Below are positions 45,390 to 54,425 of a stretch of DNA of 64,000 nt, piece after piece. Within the stretch, counting starts at the first letter, position 1. Each line of letters starts with the position of its first letter. Both the position numbers and the translations under genes were made by a program. The DNA lies in the NCBI RefSeq assembly GCF_003144395.1, contig NZ_PENZ01000012.1:149245-213244 (forward strand), in the 5' to 3' direction. The notes beneath the pieces are model-generated. The model was not told the DNA's origin. It searched no databases and was given only the letters and a program-made list of their open reading frames with translations. The stretch comes from Proteus faecis (GTDB lineage: Bacteria > Pseudomonadota > Gammaproteobacteria > Enterobacterales > Enterobacteriaceae).

Positions 45390-46169
45390 TTAGTAACCAC
45401 TAGATGATTTTTGTTCACCATGACCTAAAGTGGCTAATAAATTACCTAATAGGCTTGATGCACCAAAGCGGAAGTGACGGGCATCAACCCATTTATCACC
45501 CATAATGCGGTTAGCCAATGCAAGGTATTGAGCAGCTTCTTCAGCAGTACGTACACCACCAGCCGGTTTGAAACCAACTTCTTTGCCAACGCCCATATCG
45601 TGGATCACTTGGATCATTAATTCAGCACTTTCCAGTGTTGCATTTACAGGTACTTTACCTGTGGAGGTTTTAATAAAGTCTGCACCTGCTTTAATTGAAA
45701 TTTCAGATGCTTTACGGATAAGCGCTGGATCTTTCAGCTCACCCGTTTCAATAATTACTTTCAGTAAAGCGCCAGCTTTTGCACAAGCTTCTTTACATGC
45801 TTTAACGATATCAAAACCGATTTGCTCGTTACCTGCCATCAATGCACGGTAAGGGAAAACAACATCAACCTCATCTGCGCCATAAGCTAATGCGGCTTTG
45901 GTTTCTGCTAATGCGATATCTAAATCATCATTACCATGAGGGAAGTTAGTTACGGTTGCGATACGGACGTCAGGAGTACCTTGTTCGCGTAACACTTTAC
46001 GTGCTAACGGAATAAAACGTGGGTAGATACAAATAGCAGCAGTATTGCCTTCTGGGCTTTTAGCTTGATGACATAATGCCGTCACTTTGGCATCAGTGTC
46101 ATCATCATTTAATGTAGTTAAATCCATCAAAGACAGCGCAAGGCGCGCTGCAGCGGTTAAATCTGTCAT
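45390..46169 (-). CDS. deoC: Deoxyribose-phosphate aldolase DeoC
   Basis: A 259-aa TIM barrel, E. coli length. The Schiff-base Lys is in [10 protein letters not shown], the proton-relay Lys in [10 protein letters not shown] and the Asp in [11 protein letters not shown]. It cleaves deoxyribose 5-phosphate to acetaldehyde and glyceraldehyde 3-phosphate. ATG 46169 follows TTGGAGAG. It is first in the operon, with CRP sites about 240-300 bases upstream. Confidence 0.97.
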   Translation of the reverse strand: MTDLTAAARLALSLMDLTTLNDDDTDAKVTALCHQAKSPEGNTAAICIYPRFIPLARKVLREQGTPDVRIATVTNFPHGNDDLDIALAETKAALAYGADEVDVVFPYRALMAGNEQIGFDIVKACKEACAKAGALLKVIIETGELKDPALIRKASEISIKAGADFIKTSTGKVPVNATLESAELMIQVIHDMGVGKEVGFKPAGGVRTAEEAAQYLALANRIMGDKWVDARHFRFGASSLLGNLLATLGHGEQKSSSGY

Positions 46170-46402
46170 AAAACTCTCCAACGATGTTTCTCAAGCCCTT
46201 TTGGGCGTACGCTTAAGGTTAGCGATTAAATTTGTTGGCGAGCGGACTTGGTTCCTTGAAGATGTTGTTGCAGCTTAATACCACAACGACAGCTGAGCTC
46301 CCTCTCACCGCGCTATGCTCACTTCGGCGACCCGTCATTGAGCTTTCGCCATTCCATGAAGTTTCAGCACATCTTATTTGAACACGCTAGGGAACAATTA
46401 GA
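46170..46402 (-). promoter_or_regulatory. deo operon leader and promoter
   Basis: About 190-200 bases of leader, notably more GC-rich than nearby spacers and rich in small dyads (for example GCCC-TTTT-GGGC near 46194). With the proximal CRP site centred at 46410, a start of transcription near 46368 fits a -10-like CAAATA or TAAGAT at 46371-46380. A 12-codon frame beginning ATGGAATGGCGA is present but has no ribosome site. Function of the leader structure is unknown. Confidence 0.5.
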
Positions 46403-46418
46403 TGTGCTTTGCGTCACA
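46403..46418 (-). promoter_or_regulatory. Proximal CRP site of the deo promoter
   Basis: TGTGCTTTGCGTCACA, matching TGTGA-n6-TCACA with one change. It is 52 bases centre-to-centre from the distal site, the same spacing as in E. coli deoP2, where the CytR repressor binds between two CRP dimers. Confidence 0.75.
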
Positions 46419-46454
46419 CTAATCAAATGTAACTTGCAAGCAATGACATAAAAA

Positions 46455-46470
46455 TGTGACGTAAATCACA
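46455..46470 (-). promoter_or_regulatory. Distal CRP site of the deo promoter
   Basis: TGTGACGTAAATCACA, a perfect CRP consensus. Between the two CRP sites lies TTGCAAGCAA (about 46432-46442), an inverted TTGC/GCAA element that resembles CytR half-sites. Confidence 0.8.
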
Positions 46471-46641
46471 ACTAGGTCATTTTCTGGTTTAATGTTACTT
46501 GAATACCGTTTCTAAGTCGTTTTTATAACGCAAAAAAGCGTAATACGTATTTAATGGCAATCTCAGTGACCATATTCAATATAATCTGCGAAATATCTCA
46601 CATAATAAAAGTAGTTAACATTACAACAGAAAACAAACATA

Positions 46642-46676
46642 AAAGAGCAGATAGGTAAATTACCCATCTGCTCTTT
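46642..46676 (-). terminator. Terminator after nupC
   Basis: AAAGAGCAGATAGGTAA (46642-46658) and its complement with one mismatch (46660-46676). On the minus strand CTCTTTTATGTTT follows, ending nupC. Confidence 0.85.
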
Positions 46677-46689
46677 ACAATTAAATCAA

Positions 46690-47991
46690 TTAAGCGGCAA
46701 CAACTGCCATTGCCGTTAATGCAAAGAAGAACCCTGCAATCGTGGCACTCATTAAGTTAGAAAGTGTACCTGCAAGTACTGCTTTCATACCTAAACGAGC
46801 AACGTCTTTACGACGGTTTGGTGCCATTCCACCTAAACCACCTAACAATACAGCAACAGAAGAGAGATTAGCAAAACCGCACAGTGCAAAAGAGATAATG
46901 ATCTTCGTTTGATCAGATAGCACCATAAGTCCTGATCCCGCAACAATTGCGTCTTCTTTTAGGTATTTACTAAATTCAGAGTAAGCATAGAACTCATTGA
47001 TAACAATTTTTTGTCCTATAAAAGAGCCCGCGATAGTTGCTTCACTCCAAGGCACACCGATGAGGAAGGCGATTGGTGCAAAGATCCAACCTAGCACTAA
47101 CTCTAATGAGAAGTTTTCATAGCCAAACCAGCCACCAATGCCACCAAGAATACCATTAACTAATGCAATCAAGGCAACGAAAGCAAGTAACATAGCACCG
47201 ACGTTAAGGGCGAGTTGTAAACCTGAAGAGGCCCCCGCCGCTGCCGCATCGATAATATTGGCTGGCTTTTCTTCATCTGCCATTTTATCAAGTGCATCTT
47301 TTTGATCATCTGGTGTTTCTGTTTCAGGGATCAATAATTTAGCAAAGAGTAAACCACCAGGCGCCGCCATAAAGGAAGCTGTAATCAGATACTCCAACGG
47401 TACGCCCATGCTAGCGTATCCAGCAAGTACTGAACCCGCAACAGAGGCTAAACCACCACACATAACAGCAAAGAGTTCTGAGGTTGTCATTCTTGCAATA
47501 TAAGGGCGAACAACAAGCGGTGCTTCTGTTTGTCCAACAAAAATATTTGCAGTTGCAGACATAGATTCTGTTCGTGATGTACCCAGTACTTTTTGTAAAC
47601 CACCACCAAGAATTTTGATGACGATTTGCATAATGCCAAGGTAATACAACACAGCAATTAGTGAAGAGAAAAACACGATAACAGGCAGTACGCGTAGGGC
47701 GAATACGAAACCGCCACCACCAAACAATTCGAACATTTTATCTGATACTAAGCCCGCAAAGAGGAAACTCATCCCATTATTGCCGTAATCAATAACATTC
47801 TTAACACTCTCAGAAACCGCAATAAGCACTTCGCGGCCACCGTCAGAATAAAGAACAAATGCACCTAAGCCAATCTGAATAAGGAATGCGCCACCAACTG
47901 TACGTAGTCTAATTGCACGTCGATTGCTGGAAAACAGAATGGCTATCAATATTAATGTTGCCATTCCGACCAAGCTCATAATGAGTTGCAT
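46690..47991 (-). CDS. nupC: Concentrative nucleoside transporter NupC
   Basis: About 433 aa from ATG 47991 (MQLIMSLVGMATLI); the longer frame adds a poorly conserved 50 residues. It is a CNT-family proton-nucleoside symporter with the signatures VFVGQTEAPLVVRPYI and GSFIGQKIVINEFYAY, both nucleoside-binding half-sites. There are about ten membrane segments. It lies upstream of deoC on the same strand but has its own terminator, so the salvage genes are two neighbouring units under CRP. Confidence 0.93.
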   Translation of the reverse strand: MQLIMSLVGMATLILIAILFSSNRRAIRLRTVGGAFLIQIGLGAFVLYSDGGREVLIAVSESVKNVIDYGNNGMSFLFAGLVSDKMFELFGGGGFVFALRVLPVIVFFSSLIAVLYYLGIMQIVIKILGGGLQKVLGTSRTESMSATANIFVGQTEAPLVVRPYIARMTTSELFAVMCGGLASVAGSVLAGYASMGVPLEYLITASFMAAPGGLLFAKLLIPETETPDDQKDALDKMADEEKPANIIDAAAAGASSGLQLALNVGAMLLAFVALIALVNGILGGIGGWFGYENFSLELVLGWIFAPIAFLIGVPWSEATIAGSFIGQKIVINEFYAYSEFSKYLKEDAIVAGSGLMVLSDQTKIIISFALCGFANLSSVAVLLGGLGGMAPNRRKDVARLGMKAVLAGTLSNLMSATIAGFFFALTAMAVVAA

Positions 47992-48133
47992 TGAAGGGTC
48001 CCTGTTCACATAAAAATTTAATGGATTATCAATAATACCCTTACCAGAGCTTATTGACTCTTTTTGCCAGATAATTATACCTAGTCTAAGAAAAGAACCC
48101 TCAACATCCATCACAAATAGGGTCTGAAAAAAG

Positions 48134-48167
48134 TAACACAAAAGTCACAAATGAGAAGTAGATCACA
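48134..48167 (-). promoter_or_regulatory. Two CRP-like sites upstream of nupC
   Basis: Two tandem weak matches: TAACACAAAAGTCACA (48134-48149) and TGAGAAGTAGATCACA (48152-48167), each with one perfect TCACA half. They lie about 140-175 bases before the nupC start. Confidence 0.45.
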
Positions 48168-48279
48168 CAAAAAGAGGGGGAAACCGCATTATTGAATAGG
48201 TTGAATAGAGAGAAAACATCATCCGATTAACAAACCATGTATTCAATTTTAACCAGTAAAGTTAAATTCAATTCAAGAG

Positions 48280-49062
48280 CTAGATATTATCTTTTAACCG
48301 AAATAATTGTAGGCTATTAAAATAGAGTTGCTGAGCGATTACCTCAGGTGATCCTTGACGTAGCTCACAGAGTTGAGAAAAAATATATTGAATTCGTTCT
48401 GGGCGATTGGGTTCACCTTGAAAACCACTCACTGGCATATCAGGAGCATCTGTTTCTAATAATAGGTATTCTAGTGGTAACGAGGCAATTGCGCGACGAG
48501 TTTTTTGTGCTCGCTCATAAGTAATGGTTCCACCAACGCCAATAAAATAGCCTTGCTGAATAAACTTTTCAGCTTGTTGCAAACTTCCTGAAAAACCATG
48601 GATCACCCCTTTTCGAGGCACATCATAACGGCGTAAAAGTGCACTTAACTTATCGTGGGTTTTACGAGAATGCAGGATCACTGGCAAATCAAATTCAATT
48701 GCTAGTTTAAGCTGTGCGATTAAAAACGCCTCTTGCTTTTCTGCCTGAGGATTATTCATATAGCCATCAAGCCCTATCTCTCCGATGGCAACACAACGAG
48801 AAGTTGTTTTTAATTTTTGTTCTAATTCCAATAGATGCTGTTCAGTGTGCTCTTCAATATATAAAGGGTGTAACCCCAATGCACAATATAATTGATGGTG
48901 ATGATTAGCTAACTCTGCAACAACATCAAAATTCCAACGTGCAACAGCAGGAATAATTATTTTTTCAACATGACCTTGATGCGCTTGTGACAAGCTATTG
49001 GCAATATCATCATAAAAAACGGGAAAATCAAAATGGCAGTGAGTATCAATAAATTTATTCAT
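48280..49062 (-). CDS. yjjV: TatD-family metal-dependent hydrolase YjjV
   Basis: A 260-aa TIM-barrel hydrolase with the metal-binding FIDTHCHFD at the start, AIGEIGLDGY mid-protein, VILHSRKTH and LLLETDAPDMP. Length matches E. coli YjjV (259 aa). TatD relatives act as 3'-5' DNases or related phosphodiesterases; the substrate of YjjV is unproven. It overlaps yjjU by 8 bases. Confidence 0.92.
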   Translation of the reverse strand: MNKFIDTHCHFDFPVFYDDIANSLSQAHQGHVEKIIIPAVARWNFDVVAELANHHHQLYCALGLHPLYIEEHTEQHLLELEQKLKTTSRCVAIGEIGLDGYMNNPQAEKQEAFLIAQLKLAIEFDLPVILHSRKTHDKLSALLRRYDVPRKGVIHGFSGSLQQAEKFIQQGYFIGVGGTITYERAQKTRRAIASLPLEYLLLETDAPDMPVSGFQGEPNRPERIQYIFSQLCELRQGSPEVIAQQLYFNSLQLFRLKDNI

Positions 49063-50119
49063 TCTGAATTTGTCTCACGTCAGGGTGTATGCTTCGCGTT
49101 CCTTGTTGAATAATAGAAGCATTCTCTGCTTTATCAGCCTTCGCTTCTGTTTCAAACAAACTAAAGACTTTTTTATCGTGCTGTTTGAATTTTTTCTTAG
49201 AAAAGTGTTGACCAATTGTCGCCAGAAAATAGCGCCCACAACGTCTCCCCACATGATAATCATGATTTAATGCACTTAAACGACTTCCTAATGCACTTGA
49301 TTGCAATGTAGTTGGTGGATATATTTCAACAACAACACTATCTTCTGGTGGAGATTGGATAAATTTAAGTGTCTCGGTATAGGTTTCTATATGGACTTGT
49401 GCCATCGCCATAAAGCGCTGTAAACGGCTATTTTCAAACCATTTCCCCATACGTTCAACCCATTCTGTTGTGTATTGATATTCAGAAGGAACTGTACGAA
49501 TAACGATAATAGTACGACAACCTCGTCGATAAGCTTCTCTCACAGGAATAGCATCGCTGATACCACCATCATGATAAACAACATCATGAAATAAGACACC
49601 ATTACGATAAAAAGCAGGAATAGCACTGGACGCTTTGATTATCTCAAGCCAAGTCATTTCATCGGGTTGAAAATAATTGGCCTGAAAATTATCAGAACGA
49701 CTTGCCACCATATAAAATTCACGCCCCGTATCAAATCGGCGTAGTGCTGTTGGTATATCAAGAGGCATTTCTTTGGCTGTCGTGTCTATATACCAATCAA
49801 GATCGAGTAAATTGCCACCACGGACAAAGCGAATAGGGTTGAAGAATTGATTATTGGTTGTATAGCGATTAATAATTTTACGTGCATATCCACGCTGACC
49901 ACAGGCAAAAGCAGACAAGTTTTGTGCTCCCGCAGATACCCCAAGTAAAACATCAAAGGGATCAAATCGTGATCGCATAAATTCATCAAGGACACCCGCA
50001 GTAAAGATCCCGCGTTGCCCCCCGCCTTCACAAACTAAAGCAACTTTACCTTGTGGCAGTGAAGATTGAAATTCGAGTGCAGTAATATTATTTAATGTGA
50101 CAGGTATATACTTCCCCAT
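49055..50119 (-). CDS. yjjU: Patatin-like phospholipase YjjU
   Basis: About 354 aa from ATG 50119 (MGKYIPVTLNN) with an AAAGGAGA site. The patatin oxyanion loop is CEGGGQRGIFTAG, the nucleophile is in GVSAGAQN (GxSxG) and the catalytic Asp in YHDGGISDAIP. It is expected to hydrolyse acyl lipids in the cytoplasm or at the membrane. E. coli YjjU has 357 aa and the same neighbour yjjV. Confidence 0.92.
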   Translation of the reverse strand: MGKYIPVTLNNITALEFQSSLPQGKVALVCEGGGQRGIFTAGVLDEFMRSRFDPFDVLLGVSAGAQNLSAFACGQRGYARKIINRYTTNNQFFNPIRFVRGGNLLDLDWYIDTTAKEMPLDIPTALRRFDTGREFYMVASRSDNFQANYFQPDEMTWLEIIKASSAIPAFYRNGVLFHDVVYHDGGISDAIPVREAYRRGCRTIIVIRTVPSEYQYTTEWVERMGKWFENSRLQRFMAMAQVHIETYTETLKFIQSPPEDSVVVEIYPPTTLQSSALGSRLSALNHDYHVGRRCGRYFLATIGQHFSKKKFKQHDKKVFSLFETEAKADKAENASIIQQGTRSIHPDVRQIQNE

Positions 50120-50248
50120 AATGTCTCCTTTATACAACTTATCAAAGGATACCCGCACATTTTTTCGACGTCATTATTTTTCCGTACTCATTTAAATAAA
50201 TTAGACAATATATTCTTAGAGTCTGACGAATATAAAAGAAAATTACGT

Positions 50249-50593
50249 TTATGATTTGATATTTACATCTGAGTCTACGCTTTTAACACCTTCAATTTTT
50301 TCAATAACTTGTAAGATTTTTTCTTCTTGCGCTTTACTATCAACAAAACCGGAAAGAAAGACATGCCCAAACTCAGTACGAATAGAAATATTCTCACTAT
50401 TAATATCTTGCATTGGCAATAGCGCATCTTTAATTTTATTAGAAATAGAGGTATCACTTAAATAGTGACCCGTATTATTCCCACTTTTATTAATCTCGCT
50501 ATACCACGATGTTTCAGCGGACACGCCCATACTGACAAAAGCTAAACCGATTGACATTAATAACGCCAATTTTAGCGTTTTATATTGTTTCAT
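50249..50593 (-). CDS. Periplasmic BON-domain protein (OsmY-related, single domain)
   Basis: A 114-aa protein starting at ATG 50593 with GGGGAGAG. A signal peptide is cleaved near SVSA-ETS. One BON domain spans about 45-113 (SNKIKDALLPMQ ... GHVFLSGFVDS ... GVKSVDSDVNI). E. coli OsmY sits in the same map position but has two BON domains (201 aa), so this is a half-length relative. BON domains bind phospholipid or envelope surfaces. Confidence 0.85.
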   Translation of the reverse strand: MKQYKTLKLALLMSIGLAFVSMGVSAETSWYSEINKSGNNTGHYLSDTSISNKIKDALLPMQDINSENISIRTEFGHVFLSGFVDSKAQEEKILQVIEKIEGVKSVDSDVNIKS

Positions 50594-50986
50594 TGCTCTC
50601 CCCCTAATCACAATAACTGAGATAGGAAATATACGTGTGTTTTAATATCTGTCTTTTTATTAAGCACTACAAAAATTTAACAATCCAAGCTATAACACTA
50701 ATAAGCTATCTGAGTTAAATAAAGTAAAAAATAACAAATAAAGACTAATCCTAATAATTTTATTCTAATAATAACAAATAAATCTATAAAAAACTTCATA
50801 AAGAAATATCAATAAGTGTAAAAACAAGCATAATTTTAACAGAAAAAAAAGAGAGTAATTCCAAATTAAGAGGTGTTTTTAGATAGGATATTAAGGCTAT
50901 GCCAATGACATTTATTAACAAAGAAGAGCGCGTCTCTCACAGAGAGCGGTTTATTAAGGATAAAGACTCAACAAAACGAAGCAACA
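50594..50986. other. AT-rich spacer between BON gene and prfC, left part
   Basis: No supported gene. An 81-codon plus-strand frame (50899-51144) runs through a hairpin and an ERIC element and is rejected. The sequence is AT-rich and presumably contains the BON-gene promoter on its left side. Confidence 0.4.
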
Positions 50987-51016
50987 AAAAAGGCTATATT
51001 AAAAACATAGCCTTTT
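50987..51016. terminator. Terminator-like hairpin
   Basis: AAAAGGCTAT (50987-50996) / ATAGCCTTTT (51007-51016), ten perfect pairs with a 10-base loop and A/T-runs on both sides. It probably ends leftward read-through from prfC. Confidence 0.65.
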
Positions 51017-51074
51017 CATTATTGAGATCATACAAAAAACAACGCGCTTACCCTAAGTTATTCTCCGCACTCTT

Positions 51075-51193
51075 ACTCTACATAATTCATGCTACAACTA
51101 GGCGACAAGTGAATGAGTCGCTAAGAGCATACATCAGTATGTGACTTGTGCGAATGAACCTAATCAACAACGTTGCAACTTGAAGTATGACGA
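51075..51193. repeat. ERIC-type intergenic repeat
   Basis: About 119 bases matching the enterobacterial ERIC element from memory: ACATAATTC...ACAACTAGGCGACAAG, then GTGAATG...AGCATACATCAGTATGTGACT in the centre, and the hallmark end GCAACTTGAAGTATGACG (51174-51191). It forms a long imperfect dyad and lies directly downstream of prfC, within 15 bases of its stop. Boundaries are approximate. Confidence 0.8.
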
Positions 51194-51206
51194 GCAAGCT
51201 CGAATA

Positions 51207-52796
51207 TTAGTGTTCACGAGTCTGATGGAACTCAACATCAGGATAACGCTCACGTGTTAAATTCAAGTTGACCATCGTTGGTGCGATATAAGTTAAGTTA
51301 TCGCCACCATCAAGTGCCAAGTTTTGTTCATTTTTACGTTTAAACTCTTCGAGTTTTTTCTCGTTATTACATTCAACCCAGCGTGCTGTTGAAACGTTAA
51401 CGGATTCATAAATCGCTTCAACGTTATATTCACTCTTAAGTCTTGCAACAACCACATCAAACTGAAGTACACCCACAGCACCTACGATTAAATCGTTATT
51501 TGCCAGTGGTCTAAAGACCTGTACAGCGCCCTCTTCTGATAACTGTACCAACCCTTTAAGTAACTGTTTCTGTTTTAATGGATCACGTAAACGAATGCGG
51601 CGGAATAACTCAGGCGCAAAGTTTGGAATACCGGTAAACTTCAGGATCTCGCCTTGAGTAAAGGTATCACCAATTTGAATTGTACCGTGGTTATGAAGAC
51701 CGATAATATCCCCAGGATATGCATGTTCAACGTGAGAACGATCGCCGGCCATAAAGGTTAATGCATCAGAAATCACCACATCTTTTTTAATTCGAACTTG
51801 GTGTAACTTCATACCTTTATCATACATACCGGATACAACACGTAGGAATGCAACACGGTCGCGGTGTTTAGGATCCATATTAGCCTGGATCTTAAAGACG
51901 AAACCGGTGAACGTTTCTTCAGAAGCGGTAACTTCACGCATATCTGTTTGGCGAGGCATTGGTGCTGGAGCCCATTTTACAAGGCCATCAAGCATATGGT
52001 TAACACCAAAGTTACCTAATGCAGTACCAAAGAACACTGGGGTTAATTCGCCAGCTAAAAATGCCTCATGATCAAATTCATGGGAGGCACCTAATACTAA
52101 CTCTAATTCATCACGTAGTTGGCTTGCTAAATCATCACCAATAGCTTCATCGAGCTCTGGGTTATCTAGTCCTTTGATAACGCGAGAATTTTGAATAGTA
52201 TGGCCTTGACCTGTTTGATAAAGATAAGTTTCATCTTTCAGAATGTGATAAACCCCTTTGAAGAGTTTTCCGCAACCAATAGGCCAAGTAACAGGGCTAC
52301 ACGCAATTTTTAATTCTGTTTCAACTTCATCCATGAGTTCCATTGGATCACGAATATCACGGTCAAGTTTATTCATAAAAGTCAGAATTGGAGTATCACG
52401 TAAACGTGTGACTTCCATTAACTTACGAGTACGATCTTCAACCCCTTTAGAGGAGTCAATGACCATTAAACAGCAGTCAACTGCGGTTAAAGTACGATAA
52501 GTATCTTCAGAGAAATCTTCGTGCCCTGGGGTATCTAATAAGTTAACTAGGCAATCGGCATAAGGGAACTGCATGACTGAGGTTGTAATAGAAATACCAC
52601 GTTGTTTCTCCATTTCCATCCAGTCAGACTTTGCATGCTGATTTGAACCACGACCTTTTACGGTTCCTGCACGTTGGATTGCTTGTCCGAATAACAACAC
52701 TTTTTCAGTGATGGTTGTTTTACCCGCATCGGGGTGGGAAATAATGGCAAAAGTTCTACGACGAGCAACTTCTTGCTGAAAAATAGGATTAGACAT
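51207..52796 (-). CDS. prfC: Peptide chain release factor 3 (RF3)
   Basis: A 529-aa translational GTPase. G1 is [10 protein letters not shown]2/G3 include QRGISITTS and [16 protein letters not shown], and G4 is MNKLDRD. It ends in [12 protein letters not shown] as in E. coli RF3, with the same length. It recycles RF1/RF2 from the ribosome and aids quality control. ATG 52796 is chosen; a TTG one codon earlier is less likely. Confidence 0.97.
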   Translation of the reverse strand: MSNPIFQQEVARRRTFAIISHPDAGKTTITEKVLLFGQAIQRAGTVKGRGSNQHAKSDWMEMEKQRGISITTSVMQFPYADCLVNLLDTPGHEDFSEDTYRTLTAVDCCLMVIDSSKGVEDRTRKLMEVTRLRDTPILTFMNKLDRDIRDPMELMDEVETELKIACSPVTWPIGCGKLFKGVYHILKDETYLYQTGQGHTIQNSRVIKGLDNPELDEAIGDDLASQLRDELELVLGASHEFDHEAFLAGELTPVFFGTALGNFGVNHMLDGLVKWAPAPMPRQTDMREVTASEETFTGFVFKIQANMDPKHRDRVAFLRVVSGMYDKGMKLHQVRIKKDVVISDALTFMAGDRSHVEHAYPGDIIGLHNHGTIQIGDTFTQGEILKFTGIPNFAPELFRRIRLRDPLKQKQLLKGLVQLSEEGAVQVFRPLANNDLIVGAVGVLQFDVVVARLKSEYNVEAIYESVNVSTARWVECNNEKKLEEFKRKNEQNLALDGGDNLTYIAPTMVNLNLTRERYPDVEFHQTREH

Positions 52797-53421
52797 CAAT
52801 GGTGATCTTCTGGTTGATAGACGAGAGAATGTAAGACACTGATATATTGCTATAAGTAATAATTAAAGTGACTATAAAGACATTCAACCCGTAAGTTAAT
52901 CTTAATTGGCGCTTATTTTCGCCTATCTTGTCTGTATAAACAATCAATGGTTACTATTTTATCTACTTGAGCGGGTGATGCCTAGTGATTGTGATAATTA
53001 ATAATATAAACCACAATGCTTTTATCGATAACACAGACAAATACCACAAAGGCACTAACAGGAAAGCCAATGTAAAACGCTAAATTATTAAATCGTAAGA
53101 ATGAAACAAATCGTAAGAATGAAACTATTTTTATAGTGTCAAAAGGTGAACTAAAAATGAAAGCTAAAATAGTAAATAGTCTCTCATTGATTTTAATATC
53201 ACCTACTTAATAGAAATGTGCTTTTATTTAAAACAGAAGTAAATGGATACTTTATTTATAAAAATATTTAGCTTTCTTAACATCGTGATAATAACTTAGA
53301 TAAAAAATAAAAACATGACAAAAGTGAAATTAACTTGATTAATTTACATTAAGTAAAAATAAAGATAAATTTCAAATAAAAATAATGAAAAAATGAAATT
53401 TTCAGTCTTTAAATAAAATAA
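52797..53421. other. Gene-free AT-rich spacer between prfC and rimI
   Basis: About 620 bases with no supported gene on either strand. E. coli has yjjG between rimI and prfC; nothing resembling it remains here. The one repeat is an 18-base tandem duplication listed separately. Confidence 0.5.
53090..53125. repeat. 18-bp tandem duplication
   Basis: AAATCGTAAGAATGAAAC occurs twice without a gap (53090-53107 and 53108-53125). It looks like a recent slippage duplication in non-coding DNA. Confidence 0.85.
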
Positions 53422-53445
53422 AAAACGCCTAATAGAAGGCGTTTT
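53422..53445 (-). terminator. Terminator after rimI
   Basis: AAAACGCCT (53422-53430) / AGGCGTTTT (53437-53445), six-base loop, A/T runs on both sides; ends the leftward holD-rimI unit. Confidence 0.88.
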
Positions 53446-53470
53446 AAATTTAACTTAAATAAAGATTTAA

Positions 53471-53917
53471 TTAGAAAGAAATAGGATAAGCCATGATAAT
53501 CGCATCTTCATTTCCCGTCTTTGTTGGGTAATAGTTTTTGCGTTTTGAAACAAAATTAAATCCTATAGATTCATAGAGATTGAACGCTTTTTCATTAGAT
53601 TCTCGCACCTCTAACCACAAGGTGGTGATATTTTTTTTCTCAAGTGTTTCAATCAGTTCCAATAAGAGTGCTTTACCGTAACCTTTTCCCTGATAATCAG
53701 GATGGATTGCGATATTAAAAAGTGTAGCCTCATCTAATATTAATTGCGTAATTGCAAAACCTACAATAATATTATCAATGCAAATTTTCAGATTAAAATA
53801 ATGACTACCTTGGTTACTATAAAATGTTTCTTCACTCCAAGGGAATGAATGACTTAATTTTTCAATTTCCCATGCTAGAGGTAAATCAGCAGGGTTTAAG
53901 AGTGAAATGGTCTTCAT
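53471..53917 (-). CDS. rimI: Ribosomal protein S18 alanine N-acetyltransferase RimI
   Basis: A 148-aa GNAT enzyme, exactly the E. coli length when started at ATG 53917 (MKTISLLNPADLPL). The acetyl-CoA loop is HPDYQGKGYGKALL, followed by LWLEVRESNEKAFNLYESIGF. It acetylates the N-terminal Ala of S18. It overlaps holD by 32 bases, the conserved enterobacterial arrangement. Confidence 0.95.
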   Translation of the reverse strand: MKTISLLNPADLPLAWEIEKLSHSFPWSEETFYSNQGSHYFNLKICIDNIIVGFAITQLILDEATLFNIAIHPDYQGKGYGKALLLELIETLEKKNITTLWLEVRESNEKAFNLYESIGFNFVSKRKNYYPTKTGNEDAIIMAYPISF

Positions 53918-54296
53918 ATTGATAGATTTGTTTCCAAAGATCGCGTTTTGCATCAGCATCAAAATATAACTGATGTAATGAAGGGCTTCTCAGAGAAGTA
54001 TATTCAGAGGGAAGTATGAGATCAGTGCCTAATAACCAACAGGGAAGATCAAATGATTCTGTGAGCATGCTCACATCATCTGTTGTAATACAATAGATTT
54101 CGTCTTTATCTATCCCCATGGCGCTAAAAATATCAGAGAAAAGCCCGTTATTTAGATCAACGGTATCATCAGTAATGATAAGTAAACGTGTTGTATCCGG
54201 AAATTGAACAGAATGCTCGCCTTTTAACACAGCAGGCTTACGAAGTACCCACTGACGAATTCCAAGTTGGGATAACATTCTGTCTTTACGGCTCAT
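53886..54296 (-). CDS. holD: DNA polymerase III psi subunit HolD
   Basis: A 136-aa protein starting MSRKDRMLSQLGIRQWVLRK, with the N-terminal segment that binds the chi subunit and a compact Rossmann-like core (LLIITDD ... CWLLGTD). E. coli HolD has 137 aa and the same rsmC (divergent) and rimI (downstream) neighbours. It links the clamp loader to chi and SSB. Confidence 0.93.
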   Translation of the reverse strand: MSRKDRMLSQLGIRQWVLRKPAVLKGEHSVQFPDTTRLLIITDDTVDLNNGLFSDIFSAMGIDKDEIYCITTDDVSMLTESFDLPCWLLGTDLILPSEYTSLRSPSLHQLYFDADAKRDLWKQIYQYEDHFTLKPC

Positions 54297-54425
54297 TATG
54301 CTTACCTATCAAGTGTAGAACAACGGTACATAGTATCAGAGGGCATAAACTACGCCAATAAATAGCGTCGGTTTCTTTATATCTGATATCATGCGTCTCA
54401 TGTTTTTTAAGGAGTAATAATCATA

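Noticed and set aside
46087..46278. 63-codon plus-strand frame across the deoC start
   Set aside because: It is a shadow of deoC and its leader, with no ribosome site and composition unlike neighbouring genes.
50899..51144. 81-codon plus-strand frame between the BON gene and prfC
   Set aside because: It runs through a ten-pair hairpin and into an ERIC repeat, and its residues show no domain or export signal; the frame is a by-product of repeats.
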